This document shows, one piece after another, positions 26,165 to 37,744 of a stretch of 64,000 nt of DNA. A program made the translations under genes and the position numbers. The stretch covers positions 1,674,001 to 1,738,000 of the forward strand of contig CM069869.1 in the NCBI GenBank assembly GCA_036172665.1, written 5' to 3'. Origin of the DNA: Prosopocoilus inquinatus (taxonomy: Eukaryota > Arthropoda > Insecta > Coleoptera > Lucanidae). Every line of letters begins with the position of its first letter. Within the stretch, counting starts at the first letter, position 1. The notes beneath the pieces are model-generated. The model was not told the DNA's origin and made no database searches. It was given only the letters and a program-made list of their open reading frames with translations.

Positions 26165-26816
26165 AAGTAATTATGTTCTTATGTCGCCACAACTTAAGCA
26201 ATATCTAAATCACAAAACCAATTCTGTTTTCTAGTGTTGAATAAAAACCAAGGTAGATACAGCAAATAAAAAAAGAAAATCAAGCACCAAGACACTGCTG
26301 CTGTTGTTCCGACAAAAAGGTAAATCAAGATCTGAGCATTATGATGAAATATTTAAATCTGATGTGCATGTAATGCGTTTAATTGTAGAATTAATTTTAG
26401 CAAATATGGATCCGTCACGGAGCGTCATGGAGCCAAATTTAGTTGCAGCCATTTTCATTAAATTTGCACGCATTCTCGTTAGGTCCTCCTTTAGATTTAA
26501 ACCAGTCCCTCTCAACATCTTTTTGGCACGGAAAATTATATCACGAAATTTGTAGTTAACAAATTTAAGTACAAAGTTTTTTTAATCTCAAACAAATTTA
26601 ATAATAATAGGCCTATTCTTATTAGACGGTTTGCCAATTCGATGACATCGATCAATAATTTCTTCTGTGAAATTCAAATTTAACTTGTTGTTAATAACAC
26701 TTAACACTTTTTCCAGACAATTTTCATTTGGAACATCCGGCAGGTCAAAAAGGCGCAAACAGTTCCTACGTGAATACTGTTCCATGTGATCCATATATTT
26801 ACGATTTTCATTAAAT

Positions 26817-28990
26817 TAAATATGCACATATATATGCACTAAAAATGGCGAAATATGTGCAAGATAGGCCGAACACTTCAAATAATGCAATAACTGGTCT
26901 ACTGTGTTTTATGGGCATTCTTATTCAAATAAAAAACATTATATTTTATACAATTTATTTACATTTATTTGTAAACGCTTATATGAAGGAAGTATGTATA
27001 TTATGTATGTACATTATTAAGTAAATATTATAACGACTAAAAAAATCTTCGATTATAATTTACAACAATGTGTTTTTCCAAGTTCTCTACCGGGAAATTT
27101 TGCCTTTCATTTGACAAAATATTTTTATAAATTGAAAAACTCCTTTCAACATCCACGGAGGTAATTGGGGCATATTTAAAGTGACTCATAGCTGAAAATT
27201 CTACACTTAAGTCAATTTCAAAGTTTCCATTCAAAATTTCGTAAATTTCCTCAAGGGTTTTGAAGCCGCTATTTTTATCTAAAACGGATAAACATTTTTT
27301 ATTTACTGAACTGCCGATTTTACCTGGAACTTTTGAAATATTCTCTTTAAATTCTTTAACAATTTTAACGGATTCTATTAAAGACATTTTCGGTTTTTCT
27401 AAATTGTTTATAGTTTGTATTACAAAACTGTAATGCATTTTGATGAAGTTCAGTTGATTTGCCAATGAAGTTTTTGTTACAATATTTTGTGCCTTTGCAA
27501 TAGCAGCACTATCTTGGGCATTAAACTCTACAACCAATTCCTTAATTGCTACAAAATGTTCAGCATAAAACATTGCCGCTTCCAACCAAGTTCCCCACCT
27601 AGTCAACACTGGTTCGGGAGGTAAAGGTACATTCGGCAATTTTTCCCTGTACAACTGAACTCGTAGGGGACTTTTGACAAATATTTTTTTAATTTTACTA
27701 ATTAGTAGATTTACATCAGAAATTCACATCTAATATGTTCAGCTACTCTGTTACATCCATGAGCTAAACAACTCACGTGAACTAAATTTTTATAAATTGT
27801 TTTAAATTGCTGCCCGGCTTTAACCATGTAAGGGGCAGCATCTGATGCCATAAGTAAAATTTTTTCAGTAGGAACTACATTAGGTGAGAAAAATTTCATA
27901 AAACATTCATTAACAGATCTTAAAATACTTAAATGATTAGTTTTGTCTAACTGTGTACAGGCTATTAAATAAGATTCACTAGGTTTATCTTCCCGCAAAG
28001 ACCCTATTAACAAATTTACAATGTAACGCCCACAAGAATCAGTAGTTTCATCCACAATAAAATAAATATATTGATTTTCTACGATTTTCTTGACTTCTTT
28101 TAGAGTATCGTTGTAGATGCGAGGCACGTAATTTTTTCTTAACGTACTTTCATCGGGAACATTTTTCTTGGTATATTTCTCCAAAAAACTTTTAAAAATA
28201 AAATTTTGCAGTTTTTTCAAAGGTTTGTTTGGACAAATCATCGCCTCGCATAAATCAGCATTAAATTCTTGTTGTTCATTAGATGAAGTCATCAACGACG
28301 GTCCACTGTCTAAGGGTAATTGAAATGTTTTCGATTCATTCATCTTCTTGCATTTTGACTTGTGTAGTTCTGTCCCGACATGTTGTGTGACCGAAAATTT
28401 TCGTTGGGTTGGTATCTACAACAAGAACTTGAATTTTTTTAAACTGTCTGAACTTTCAATATTCAAGAACCAAGCAAATATTTACCTAAGGAGGAAGAAA
28501 ACAAACTTAAAACTTACCATTTTACTACAGGCTTTACAGAATACGCTTCCATTGGTGTAAGCAAGCTCGGGATAGCTTCTGATCCAGGAATTAACCAGGC
28601 TCGAATTGTCTTTCGGCATATTGCACTTCTCACAAACAAAAATACTTTTACGGAAGAACTAAACGTTCGCAGCAATAACCGACTAATAATCCGTGAAGAA
28701 GTGATGAAACAATATTGCAAACATGAACGCCCCACCGCATCGTTAAGAAAGTACTTGGAAATCCCTAATTCACTACTTGGAAAATTCTGCCTGCTTAAGC
28801 CCAAGAAGGGTGCAAACTAGACCCTAATTAATGCAACAACATGTTCTGACGAATTAAGAATTCAGGAAAAAATTTACTCACTTCGACACAAATTCTTTCA
28901 AATATGCATATATATGCACGTTTTTAAGAAATATGCGAAAATTGAACAAAATGCTCAAATATGCAAAATATGCATGCAATATGCATTTAG
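26817..28990 (-). mobile_element. hAT transposon 1, inserted in ORF1 of non-LTR element 2
   Basis: The element interrupts ORF1 cleanly between its coiled coil and RNA-binding domain. Ends are approximate: the left reads TAAATATGCACATATATATG and the right, in reverse complement, CTAAATGCATATTGCATGC. Both subterminal regions are dense in ATGCA/ATATGCA motifs, likely transposase-binding sites. Flanking octamers CATTAAAT and CATAGAAT agree in six of eight positions, so they may be a decayed 8-bp target duplication. About 2.17 kb long; encodes one transposase gene with an intron. Confidence 0.7.
27037..28619 (-). pseudogene. hAT transposase (DUF659-like), two exons, one frameshift
   Basis: Exon 1 (28518-28619) starts at ATG 28619 and ends at donor GTAAGT. 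A 102-bp intron (28416-28517) ends in TTGTTGTAG. Exon 2 starts at 28415 in phase 0. The join forms a BED-like zinc finger: FCKACSKM in exon 1, then TQHVGTELHKSKCKK, giving C-x2-C and paired H residues. The body follows with YFIVDETTDSCGRYIVNLL (catalytic Asp region), ILLMASDAAPYMVKAGQQF (second Asp) and LVHVSCLAHGCNRVAEHIR. A one-base frameshift near 27717 is the only break. The C-terminal dimerisation domain (27037-27654) ends with APITSVDVERSFSIYKNIL. The type resembles insect CGGBP1-like/DUF659 hAT proteins. The catalytic Glu region is probably in the WGTWLEA part, but I did not fix it. Confidence 0.85.
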
Positions 28991-31900
28991 CATAGAATCC
29001 GCTCTTTAATAATTGCTTTCAGCTCCGATATCTCGGTCTCCAGCTTTTTAGTATTGTTGTTGAGTTCGGCTTTTTCCTCAGCTTTTTCTTTCTTCAGCTG
29101 CGAAATGGAGTTATTTATTTCGCCAATATCCTGCTTCACATTTTCAAATGCTTCTTCAAATTTGATCATAACTGCCGTGGTTACTTTAGCAGCTATTACG
29201 TTAACGAATTCTGTATCGTATAGTAATTCTTTTACTAGTTTTTTCACCGTTTCGTTCATGTCTTCCGTTTATTTGCCTCTCAATTTGTAATTTGATGACA
29301 TCGAGGAGGAGACCGAAGTACTAACAAACACCACTGTGAGACGACCACCAATAAACGTTATTAAGAGGACCGAGTTAGATAAATAACTAAAAATGAGATT
29401 TATTGCCGGAGCACCAGAAACACGTCTTACTCGTGTTGCATCGAAACAACAACCACCAATATAGACGTTTAAACTAACTTGTGACGTGGTGAAGGCATAA
29501 AACTAACCAGAGACTTTAAAATAACCCCTTTTCCTTTTTTCATCGCGACAATTACCCTTTACACAATTCATTAGCAAACTTAAGATATTATTTCGCGGCA
29601 GCTTAATTTTCACTTCCCCGCGTCACGTTCAGCATAAAATTCATTAAAACCGCAGAAGAAAATTAATTCTTAAGTTGCGTCACTAAAATTTAGCCGGGAT
29701 TACTTAAAATTTAAATTTCAATCCGAGTTCTATTTACGCGCCTCGCTTCAATTTAAAGCTGAGGGATCGTTGCTGCGGGGATCTTGCGGATCAGTGGGCG
29801 CTTACACTGTCGTTATGTTTTGCAGTCCAACCCTTTTAGGATGACTTAGAGAATATGATCTATTTGCCAGAGAGGTCGGAAGCTTGTTTGCGCGAGGGCG
29901 CAGGCCCTTAATTGAAGGACAATTTCGTTTGCTACATACACATTCATCATCATGTCCCTGTTTCATTTGTATGTTTGATAATGCCATCTGTTTATTACAT
30001 TGTATTTAGCTAGGTGTTAAAAATTATATCTTATTAAGGTAGAGTGAGAAAAAATGATGATCATAGACGTACAGAAATTTCAATTTATGATTATTCTCTT
30101 CTGTAGGTTTCAAGATTACAACGTAACAGACTTGTTAGTAATAAATACTTGGCTTTCCCTTATTTATTCCTTTCTGATGTTATAAATATTATATAGGGTA
30201 TATTGCAAGGCCAATTTATAGAACACTTATAATGCTTTATAGTAAGCCATAAAACCTTCCCCATAAACATTTATGCCTTGTAATAAGCAAAATAATTTCG
30301 ATCGATCCAACAACTAAACCGATGATATTTATTTTGCAAATACGAGCAATAAACCCCGACCCGCTGAAACCGAATTTATATCTTCGAGCGGCACAAAAAT
30401 ACAACTAGCGTAAATAATCGCCCATAAATCGGTACCGACGTATTTATGATGGCAGAAATCCTCCCGTAACGAATGTGTACCGTATCACCATTCACAGATT
30501 TACGTGATCGCGTTCCTTGACGGCAAATTCGCTCTCCGATTTGATAAATTAATTCCCTGCCCGCTTCCTAAAATACTAATTTTCCTCCTCGGCCATCCTT
30601 GGGAAAACGTCATTTTTCAGAGCGGCGGCGGCGATGAGTTTCCCTTCCCTCTCGTATCTCGAGCGTATTCCGCAGATTCTTGTCAGCCGCCAGCTTGTTT
30701 CGTAACTGTTGTATAAAAGTTTGATAAACCATGTTAAATGCAAATGGAAACAGGAATATAATTAGCAAGACCGCGGCGCTTTAAGATTAAAGCTTTGAAA
30801 CTTCCATTGTAAACTAAGTTCTGGTTTGTTTAAATTAAAAGCACAATGAGCATATTCTCGTTACATTGTCACATCTAATAACAATCTGGTTATGGTTATA
30901 TCCACATTTTTAAGAACACTTTCGGCAATAAAGGTGTATTTGTTTACTGTGTGCAAATATTTAAACCTAAAACCATAAATGGCAACGATCGAACTCATGT
31001 ATTCTTAACAAAAAATTAATAGTTTTCGAGAAAAATGCGTTGGCAGATGTTCACTAAACCATTTGAGAACTGCTGGCATACCTAATGAGGATGGCGTCCC
31101 AAGTTTCGCCCTCACGGCTGCCTGTTGAATGACGACGCGAAGATAGGTCAGTGTTTAACTCGACCTTGTGCACGAACGGTATCGTAAATAATCCGGTCAA
31201 TCAAAACATGCTAAACGGGTTCACAAAGCCTGGATTTATTAAAATAAATAAATGTAACTTCACTCCAAGTAATCACAATCTTAAGTATTTTCAAATTAAA
31301 AATTAGTGCAACTCAAGAAGCTGCGAGTATCGCATGTAGATCGCTGTTGCCTGACAAGTCAAAAGCGAGATATAAATAAATTGTAATTTTTCATTCCAAA
31401 TGTATTTATCAAAATTTGACATTTACTTTTATTCCATGTACCGTAAATGATACTTTCATAGCTAGCAATAAGATTAGCAAAAGTTGATCTACGTAAAAGG
31501 AAGAAGGAGAAACACGTTTAACGCGCTCGCCTAAGTGGTGCATAAACTTTCGGATTTATTCATCAATATTTGATATCGCAAAATAAATAAATGTAACATT
31601 ACTTCGTTCAGTGAATTACAATTTTAAATAAAATAATTAATCTCAGAGATTATTATTACGAAACGTTGCGTTGATGATCGGGTGGGGTGTTGGTGAGCGT
31701 GTTCATACCGACTACAGAGAGGAAGGTGTCATTGGCTTTGCTAAATATTTCTTTCTCGTACATTTCAGGAGTTCCAGACCAGTAGTTCCTCCGAATGTTT
31801 TTAGCTACGATACATCAGCCACCAAACAATACCCCTGCAGAAGGTAGGTACGCTGTTTTTTTTTTATTTGCACACAGTAAAAAAAAACACCCTAAATATT

Positions 31901-33357
31901 TCAGATCCACACGAGAACTGAAGCCTATCGGCAGTGTGATGCACGTGTGGCCACATCCGAATGGGTAATCATACTAATATGGTAAAAGCACAGCCGAATG
32001 AACGATTTCTGGTAAGATGTCACACCACTTGCGCTACAGTTGTAATTCTCCGTTATCAAGAATCACCCTGTACATATGCAAATTAATATTCTGTTCGCGA
32101 TCAAACCAACCGATGCTCTCGACATTCTATGTACCTAATCATTTTATTGCACGTCGGCGGTACGAAGTCAATAGAAACGACGGAAAATATCAAAGTGGCG
32201 TATATGGACGTGATTTACGACATTCAATTGAAAACACACCTGCTGCTTGCCGTAAAAGAACAAACGCACACTGCCTTTGTGATCTACTCACCGCCTTTTG
32301 TTGTTTTGGTAAATATTACTAAAATGTCCGAATGGGGTATGGCTTCCTCCTATTGAAACACGTGTCATTGTGCGTATCTGCAAGAACAAAGGTTACCGCG
32401 GCGTCATTGTTATCAATCACCCCGGCTTTGTTTACACAGTTTCTCTCAGCTTGTCGGAACTTAGACTGAGTACGAGCTTTTACTACAGTTTTAATTCCAC
32501 CCGTGGTTGTAATTCCCACGTGGTATTTACCTTGTGGTACCTGCTGCTCGTTTCCTTCTGGTACCGCTGTGCTCCAGCGTATTACGCTTGTTTGGTCGGA
32601 AGTCGACCATTACATCCGTCCTTGAGTTACGAGTTAAAGCGATTCTCGACGTTGATCTTCGCCTGCAACTTTTGATCAGCCGAACCAAGCCATCCCCACG
32701 CAGGGATTTATGAGGTTAGAATCGACGTGACGAGATGGGGTGAAATTTATTTATTTCTTTGTACCCCGTAGATCATTTTTAGTAAATAATGCGTTGCTTT
32801 AATTAGTTTGAAATTTGTTATAAGTTAAACATTGATTACAGTTGATTACAAACTCCATGGATCCGATTGTGTTATAACCTATATCGTTGAATCGGATATG
32901 AGTCATAAGAAAACTTTCAGCGCAGTTTCCATCTTGAGCAAATTCCAAATAAACCCGGTTAGTTTAAGTTAAACACATCACCCAAAGCAATGTTATAAAT
33001 ATGGCAAGAGAAAAAGTTCGCGCCAGTTCCGAACATGACTTTGTTACCTGACATCGCCTCTTATATTTCCTCGTCAAGAAATCACCCAGATTCTAACCAG
33101 CGAGGGTAAGTTTAAATAAAATAGAACCGTTGTTGCTTAAAATATAACATCTAATAAGGCTTTAAAATATGTAGATTCATTTTTGTAGTTAAATGTTAAA
33201 ATTTTAGTAATTTTAAAATTGTGTATTTTCCATCCAAACTAATCCGTTTGTTGTACGAAATTTTCCCTTATACTTGAATATATTTTTATTGAAAACATTT
33301 TCTTGTTCTTTCCTCAAGGGGGAGGGTGTGCGACTGCACCCTGTGAATTTTCCGTTA

Positions 33358-33722
33358 CCTCGAGGTCGCCACTACGACGCCCCTGCTCGGAAGTCATTGA
33401 TGTACGGTAGTTTGTACGATAGAGTTGACCGAAGTTTGACGCGTTTACGAGAGAGAGCGTCTCGCCGTTGACGTTTGACTTCGAAACCAAGCTTCAAAAC
33501 AATAACACACAACTGTTTTGTAATCGACGTGATTTACGAATCTGCGCAAAATGCTCCTAATCTATGGCCTTCGTGCAGATGCGTCGTAGTGGCGACCTCG
33601 AGGAAATGGAACAATCACAACCGTATACAGTCGTACACCTCCACTTTGTTTATGCGATTGACCATTGACCGAAGTTTAATGCGTTCACGAATGAGGGCGT
33701 CTCACCGTTGACATTTGCCTGC
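33358..33722. repeat. paired inverted and direct repeats
   Basis: CCTCGAGGTCGCCACTACGA (33358-33377) is the exact inverse of the 33584-33603 region. Separately, TTGACCGAAGTTTGACGCG (33426 onward) recurs as TTGACCGAAGTTTAATGCG (33664 onward), followed in both by GGCGTCTC- or GCGTCTC-CCGTTGAC. It looks like a compound or nested MITE of unknown family. Confidence 0.6.
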
Positions 33723-34921
33723 GACCGTCACGCTCCAACACCGATCAGCTGGAACTTCAAAACTGATTTTGTAATTGCCGAAGTTATAATAAATAGAATA
33801 CATTAGGGGTGTTTATTATTGAAAACACATTAGAATACAAAATGTAACAACAAACAATTTATTTATGCTACAGAGTCACGTGCTGCGACTTTATCGTTTG
33901 GCAGCAACACGAAAAAGTAAAATATGCATTTCGCTCCGAGCTAATAACGAACGAGCCGGGGTTAACTCTATCAAGATCTGTAGGGCACAATCAATCATCT
34001 ACGACACGTAATACTTTCTTGCGAGAGTATCAGAGGGCCTAATTGGCCGGGCCGGAGCGATTGCTCCTTCTCCTGCAACACAATATTCAGGAATAGGCGG
34101 CCAACGAAGTAAATCAATTCGCATGCGTGAGCGAGCGTTTGCCCTTTCGCCTTCTTTAAAACCTAAATATAACATTTCGCATGTACGTTTGCAGCGAGCG
34201 TAAGCGCGCAATTTCGCTCAGATTTTTGTTTGCTCTGCAAAGTTCATTTCAGATATTACTTTTTTGAAATACGCTCTGAAAAAAGTGCTGGTTTTTATTT
34301 TTCTTTCCTTTCCGTACGTCCGCTGCAGTTCGTATTGCATTTGACTTGTCAACGAGTGCAGATATCAAAACAAAATATCCCTTAGGTTTTACTGGAATAC
34401 GCAGTACCATGCGATCGAAAATAAAACGATTCAAAATGGCCATGAATGTTAATGAAAAAAAAAATGGTAAAATGCACTTCACGTTTTAATATTATTGTGC
34501 CAGAACCTTCATTGGTAAAGATGCTATTTCAGAAAGAAAGAATCCATGACCTATTCGGTATCGTTTTATTTTCGACCGAACTGTAAAGATAGCATATCGC
34601 ACTGTCTCGTATAATTTCTGTCATTAAAAACTAATCGTCAGGTGGCCAAATAACCGTAAGGGCGTAAATTACATTCCCTAACAGAATTGTTACAATTAAG
34701 TATGCATTAACTACGGCGAGTGGACGAAAGACGGGACGAGACGACTTTCAATTATCATTTTCACCCATCGTTAAATGAGTTTTACTGTGACGAGCGCATC
34801 TCGCTGAAGAGTACAAATTAGCCTGGAAAACGCAGTTTATTGTCCAGTTATACAAACGTAGAATAGCCTTTGACGTTCTTCCATATCAGCTACGTCAAAG
34901 TTATCCCGAGAATAGCTCTTA

Positions 34922-34955
34922 CCTGGGAGCGGGGGGGGGGGGGAGAAATAGCCAC
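34922..34955 (-). promoter_or_regulatory. ratchet-point-like splice site (minus strand)
   Basis: On the minus strand a long C/T tract (TTTCTCCCC then more C) ends in GCTCCCAG followed directly by GTAAGAGC. This is the polypyrimidine-CAG|GTAAG layout of recursive splicing sites. A chance match next to a C homopolymer is possible. It is on the same strand as the candidate exon at 7380-7432. Confidence 0.3.
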
Positions 34956-36496
34956 CCGGTTGCAACAAAAGAACGTGAAGGTATTGCTTATATTATCAAG
35001 TGAAGCGGACAAAGAGCCGCAGGATATTATTTCTTCAGCCCCGAGGAAATAATCCATAATACTAAACAATGTCTCACACACCACAAAGTGGATCACCTGA
35101 TCCGAGGAAGTGGAGGGACAAGAAACCAAATATAAAGAGAGAGATCGAAAATGACCAGACAATCCGACGAAAACGTGTTAAAAACACAGTTAAAAGAACG
35201 ACCGAGGTTCGAGCAAGAAAGATCAAATCAAGTCAAATCAGAAATCGACACACAGAAAGGCGTATCCCGGAGTAAAATAACACACAATTAAATTCGTTTA
35301 AATTCAATGAAAAGCTGGTTCCCCACATTTATTACAACACTGGCAATCCTATGTTAAAAAAGAAACAAACATTTCATAAACTAAACTCTGGGTTATTAGG
35401 ATCGTAGAAAAAACCTCGAGCTCGGAATTAATATCGAAACGTTCTCGCGCGGCGTGAAAACGAGGCTCGCATTTCGAAGCTCCTGAGCGGCGGCTGATTT
35501 AAAAATAGGAATAAGTCCGACGGATCTTCTATACAGGGTTGCACAAGGCAATGCGGGAAAAATAAACTGTAACAGGGGATCCTAGACATGGACGCCGGTA
35601 TTCTGGCTCTTCTCCACCATTCCAATCACATCGCAAAGAGGCACCAGAATGTCGGATTCTCCAGAATCTTGGCGCCTAAGAAAAAGAGAAATTGCATTCC
35701 GATTTTCTTTTCAGCTTACCTCGATTACCTCGTTCGTTTTTCAATCTTAAAGAAACCGATAAAGTGCAAATAATACAGAATTGATGTAATTTAAATCGAA
35801 CCCTGGACCCGTTCTAATTCTAATTACTTCCACGCCTTCAGACACAAGAATATTAGGATGAACAACATACTACTTCTTTCGCTCTTCGGCAACACTGAAC
35901 TATTTCCATATGTCCTTGGTGAATTTTGGTTAACATTTGTTTCTTAATTTCCATGGTATGAATATCCTATTATCAGTAAATATTATAATAAAATAGCTAA
36001 ACTGTCTTGGCATTTCCAAAAACCTTTGATACAGTTCCTTCTCTCATCTGTCTTGTCTGTGATTTTCATTGCCCTCTTCTTGAGCTTGCGCAAACGTGCG
36101 AAACGCTTCACTTTGGTATATTCTGCTAGTCATCCGCAGGACATGGACCGTTTTCGCTAGCATATTCTGCTGGTTGGTCATCCACAGGATATGAGCCACC
36201 CCCCTCCGTAGTATTGTTACGTTTCTATTGCTTAACTGTGCTCTGATAATCTCCAAACGTTCTTTTGGTTATTTTAGCTGCATTTTGGTTCTTTTGACGC
36301 TTGTGTTAATGCTTGGAAGTTTCGTTTGCCTCTTGTATTGGCCCACCTAGTTTGACTTCGACGCCTTCGTTACTCATCTTGTTATATCGTGTTTATGTTC
36401 AGTACTCTTTTCTTGTCGGGTTCTCTACAGGATTCTCTGCAGTCGTATTTAGTTCGTAGCCACCGTTAGTAATTATTTTTTTGAAATTTTAAATAT

Positions 36497-36877
36497 TGTC
36501 ACGCTCGCTCCGGGGTAGCGGCGATGCTATCAGAAAAATGAGGGGGTAGCTCAGTGGTAAAGGAACCGTTTTGCCGTTTAAAAATTGGATCGACTTACCG
36601 GCCTTCTTGGGGTCGCCTGAAGCTGGTATGAGGGTAAAGGGGTCCAGGAAAAGCCCACTCACTGAGTATCACGTTTATTTGGCACAACCAACCCAATCTC
36701 CGGAAGACCCACGTTTCTGAGTCGCCCTTGCCCAGCGAATAGTCCCCCGCTCCGATCGAAGACGCGATCGAGCGCTCATTCCGATATTGGCGACTCAGCA
36801 AAGTGTGCCCCACCGTACCGCAATATTTAACATGTATATACAGAGTGTTTAAATTAACAAAAGCACCCTTCGTGACA
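36497..36877 (-). repeat. 3' LTR of the Gypsy element
   Basis: Starts TGTCACG and ends CGTGACA on either strand, so TG...CA ends sit in a 7-bp inverted repeat. It looks identical to the copy at 47603-47983 by reading. On the element strand it has a TATATA box (counterpart near 36835) and AATAAA at 36674-36679. On the plus strand, antisense to the element, it contains TAGCTCAGTGG (36547-36557), a perfect tRNA A-box, and GGATCGA (36587-36593), a weak B-box. Confidence 0.95.
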
Positions 36878-36890
36878 TTTCCCCCCCGCC
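36878..36890 (-). other. polypurine tract
   Basis: On the element strand GGCGGGGGGGAAA directly precedes the 3' LTR, the expected position and composition of the plus-strand primer. Confidence 0.8.
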
Positions 36891-37744
36891 GGAGAATATG
36901 CTTCCATGCATATTTATATTACCAATAGCCGTCACGAAGATATTACTTTTCCTAATAGCTAATTGAATTATAATTTAAATATGTTAACAAAGCTACACAT
37001 TATTCTTAATGGATCAACTGCTGATTTTCTATTTATTCCATGGTCCGAATGATGTTCAAATTCAAGATGTTGGAGGGACTCCTCGTTTGCTTATAGGTCG
37101 AAGTGATTTAAGGTGGTAAACTCGGTCTTGAATTCGTAGTATATGTACTTGTGTGATGCCCTACTTAATTCAGGCATCATCTTCATTTTGCTCTGGTGTT
37201 GACCTTCGGTTTATCGTTTAGGAGCCTCAACTACTTTTCCCTCCACTAGGATTTTTTGGTTCCATATTTTCTTTCCTTTGTCCGTTGATTAACTCGATAA
37301 TATCCTTGGTTCTTCGGCAGCGTCCATAAAAGAAAAGGCAGCATCAGAATTTTACATTTACAATATACGTTAGGTTTGTAGGTTGTGCCCAATGAATTAC
37401 AATATTTGACTAATCTCTGATTCAATATAAAGTTATAAAAATATTTTCTGTTAAATTTGGTATTATGCTTGAATGACATACAAGTATTACAATCGTAGAA
37501 TTAACAAGAACTTTAATATAATAATTATAATGGTAACAACAAAAATATCTAGTACCGACGCAACGATTGGCCATTTCCTTGCGTAGGTCAAGGAAAAAAA
37601 ATGAGTAATACTTATATAGTACATGTTTACTACTAAGTGCTAAAATTTTCTTAAGCTAACGGAAAATGTAATTAGAAATTGTAATTTTCTTATTAGTAGT
37701 TAACCTCGGGACACTACTTCCGTCGAGGGTTGGATGTCTGCTGA

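Larger units (their letters stand above)
26339..29259 (-). pseudogene. ORF1 of non-LTR element 2, split by a hAT transposon
   Basis: The 5' part (28987-29259, MNETVKKLVKELLY) is a predicted coiled coil rich in K, E and L heptads. It is cut by the hAT element near 28990 and resumes at about 26816 with EQYSRRNCLRLFDL, the start of the conserved RNA-binding domain of L1-type ORF1 proteins, through RCHRIGKPSNKNRPIIIKF. At 26588 two in-frame stops fall inside a 33-bp insertion bounded by a repeated AAATTTGTT. After it the frame continues to 26339 (GTGLNLKEDLTRMRANL), the usual C-terminal domain. The intact protein would be an RNA-binding chaperone. Confidence 0.8.
23164..29460 (-). mobile_element. 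non-LTR retrotransposon 2, near full length, with hAT insertion
   Basis: On the minus strand: 5' UTR (about 29460-29260), ORF1 (29259-26339, split by a hAT element), a short spacer, ORF2 with endonuclease and reverse transcriptase (26164-23412), a 3' UTR, and a (TTA)n-type tail at about 23164-23186. Without the hAT element the length is about 4.1 kb, usual for Jockey/CR1-type elements. ORF2 has only one frameshift and one stop, so the copy is fairly recent. Confidence 0.85.
22874..29473 (-). mobile_element. composite insertion flanked by a 13-bp direct repeat
   Basis: ATAGACGTTTAAA occurs exactly at 22874-22886 and at 29461-29473. Between these copies lie a foldback element (22887 to about 23155), non-LTR element 2 (about 23164-29460) and a hAT element inside it. 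A 13-bp duplication fits target-primed reverse transcription. Either the non-LTR element carried the foldback sequence along as a 3' extension, or the foldback element inserted next to its tail. The first is suggested by the duplication lying outside both. Confidence 0.55.
29474..36496. other. anonymous DNA, no gene recognised
   Basis: Many short open frames but no recognisable domain. Contents worth noting: CACCCTGTACATATG near 32048 (MITE-type end), a repeat pair at 33358-33722, a G14-type homopolymer near 34931, a ratchet-point-like splice site at 34922 on the minus strand, and two related short motifs near 36117 and 36165 that recur near 48661. A short basic open frame (35069-35275) starts with ATG but has no family. 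Confidence 0.5.

Noticed and set aside
26304..26555. Plus-strand open frame
   Set aside because: Antisense shadow of the C-terminal part of ORF1 of non-LTR element 2.
28514..28804. 96-residue minus-strand open frame
   Set aside because: Wrong frame; the real coding segment here is exon 1 of the hAT transposase (28518-28619).
33001..33110. Possible first coding exon (ATG at 33034, donor GAGG|GTAAGT near 33109)
   Set aside because: Only 25 codons, competing ATG in another frame, no recognisable peptide; too weak to annotate.
35069..35275. 68-residue basic open frame starting at ATG
   Set aside because: No homology recognised, no supporting splice or promoter signals; such frames are expected by chance.
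36541..36610. Possible tRNA gene in the LTR
   Set aside because: A-box is perfect but the B-box is weak, and no acceptor or T-stem pairing could be built. Treated as a promoter-like motif only.
36595..36813. 72-residue open frame repeated at 47701-47919
   Set aside because: It is LTR sequence; identical because the LTRs are identical.
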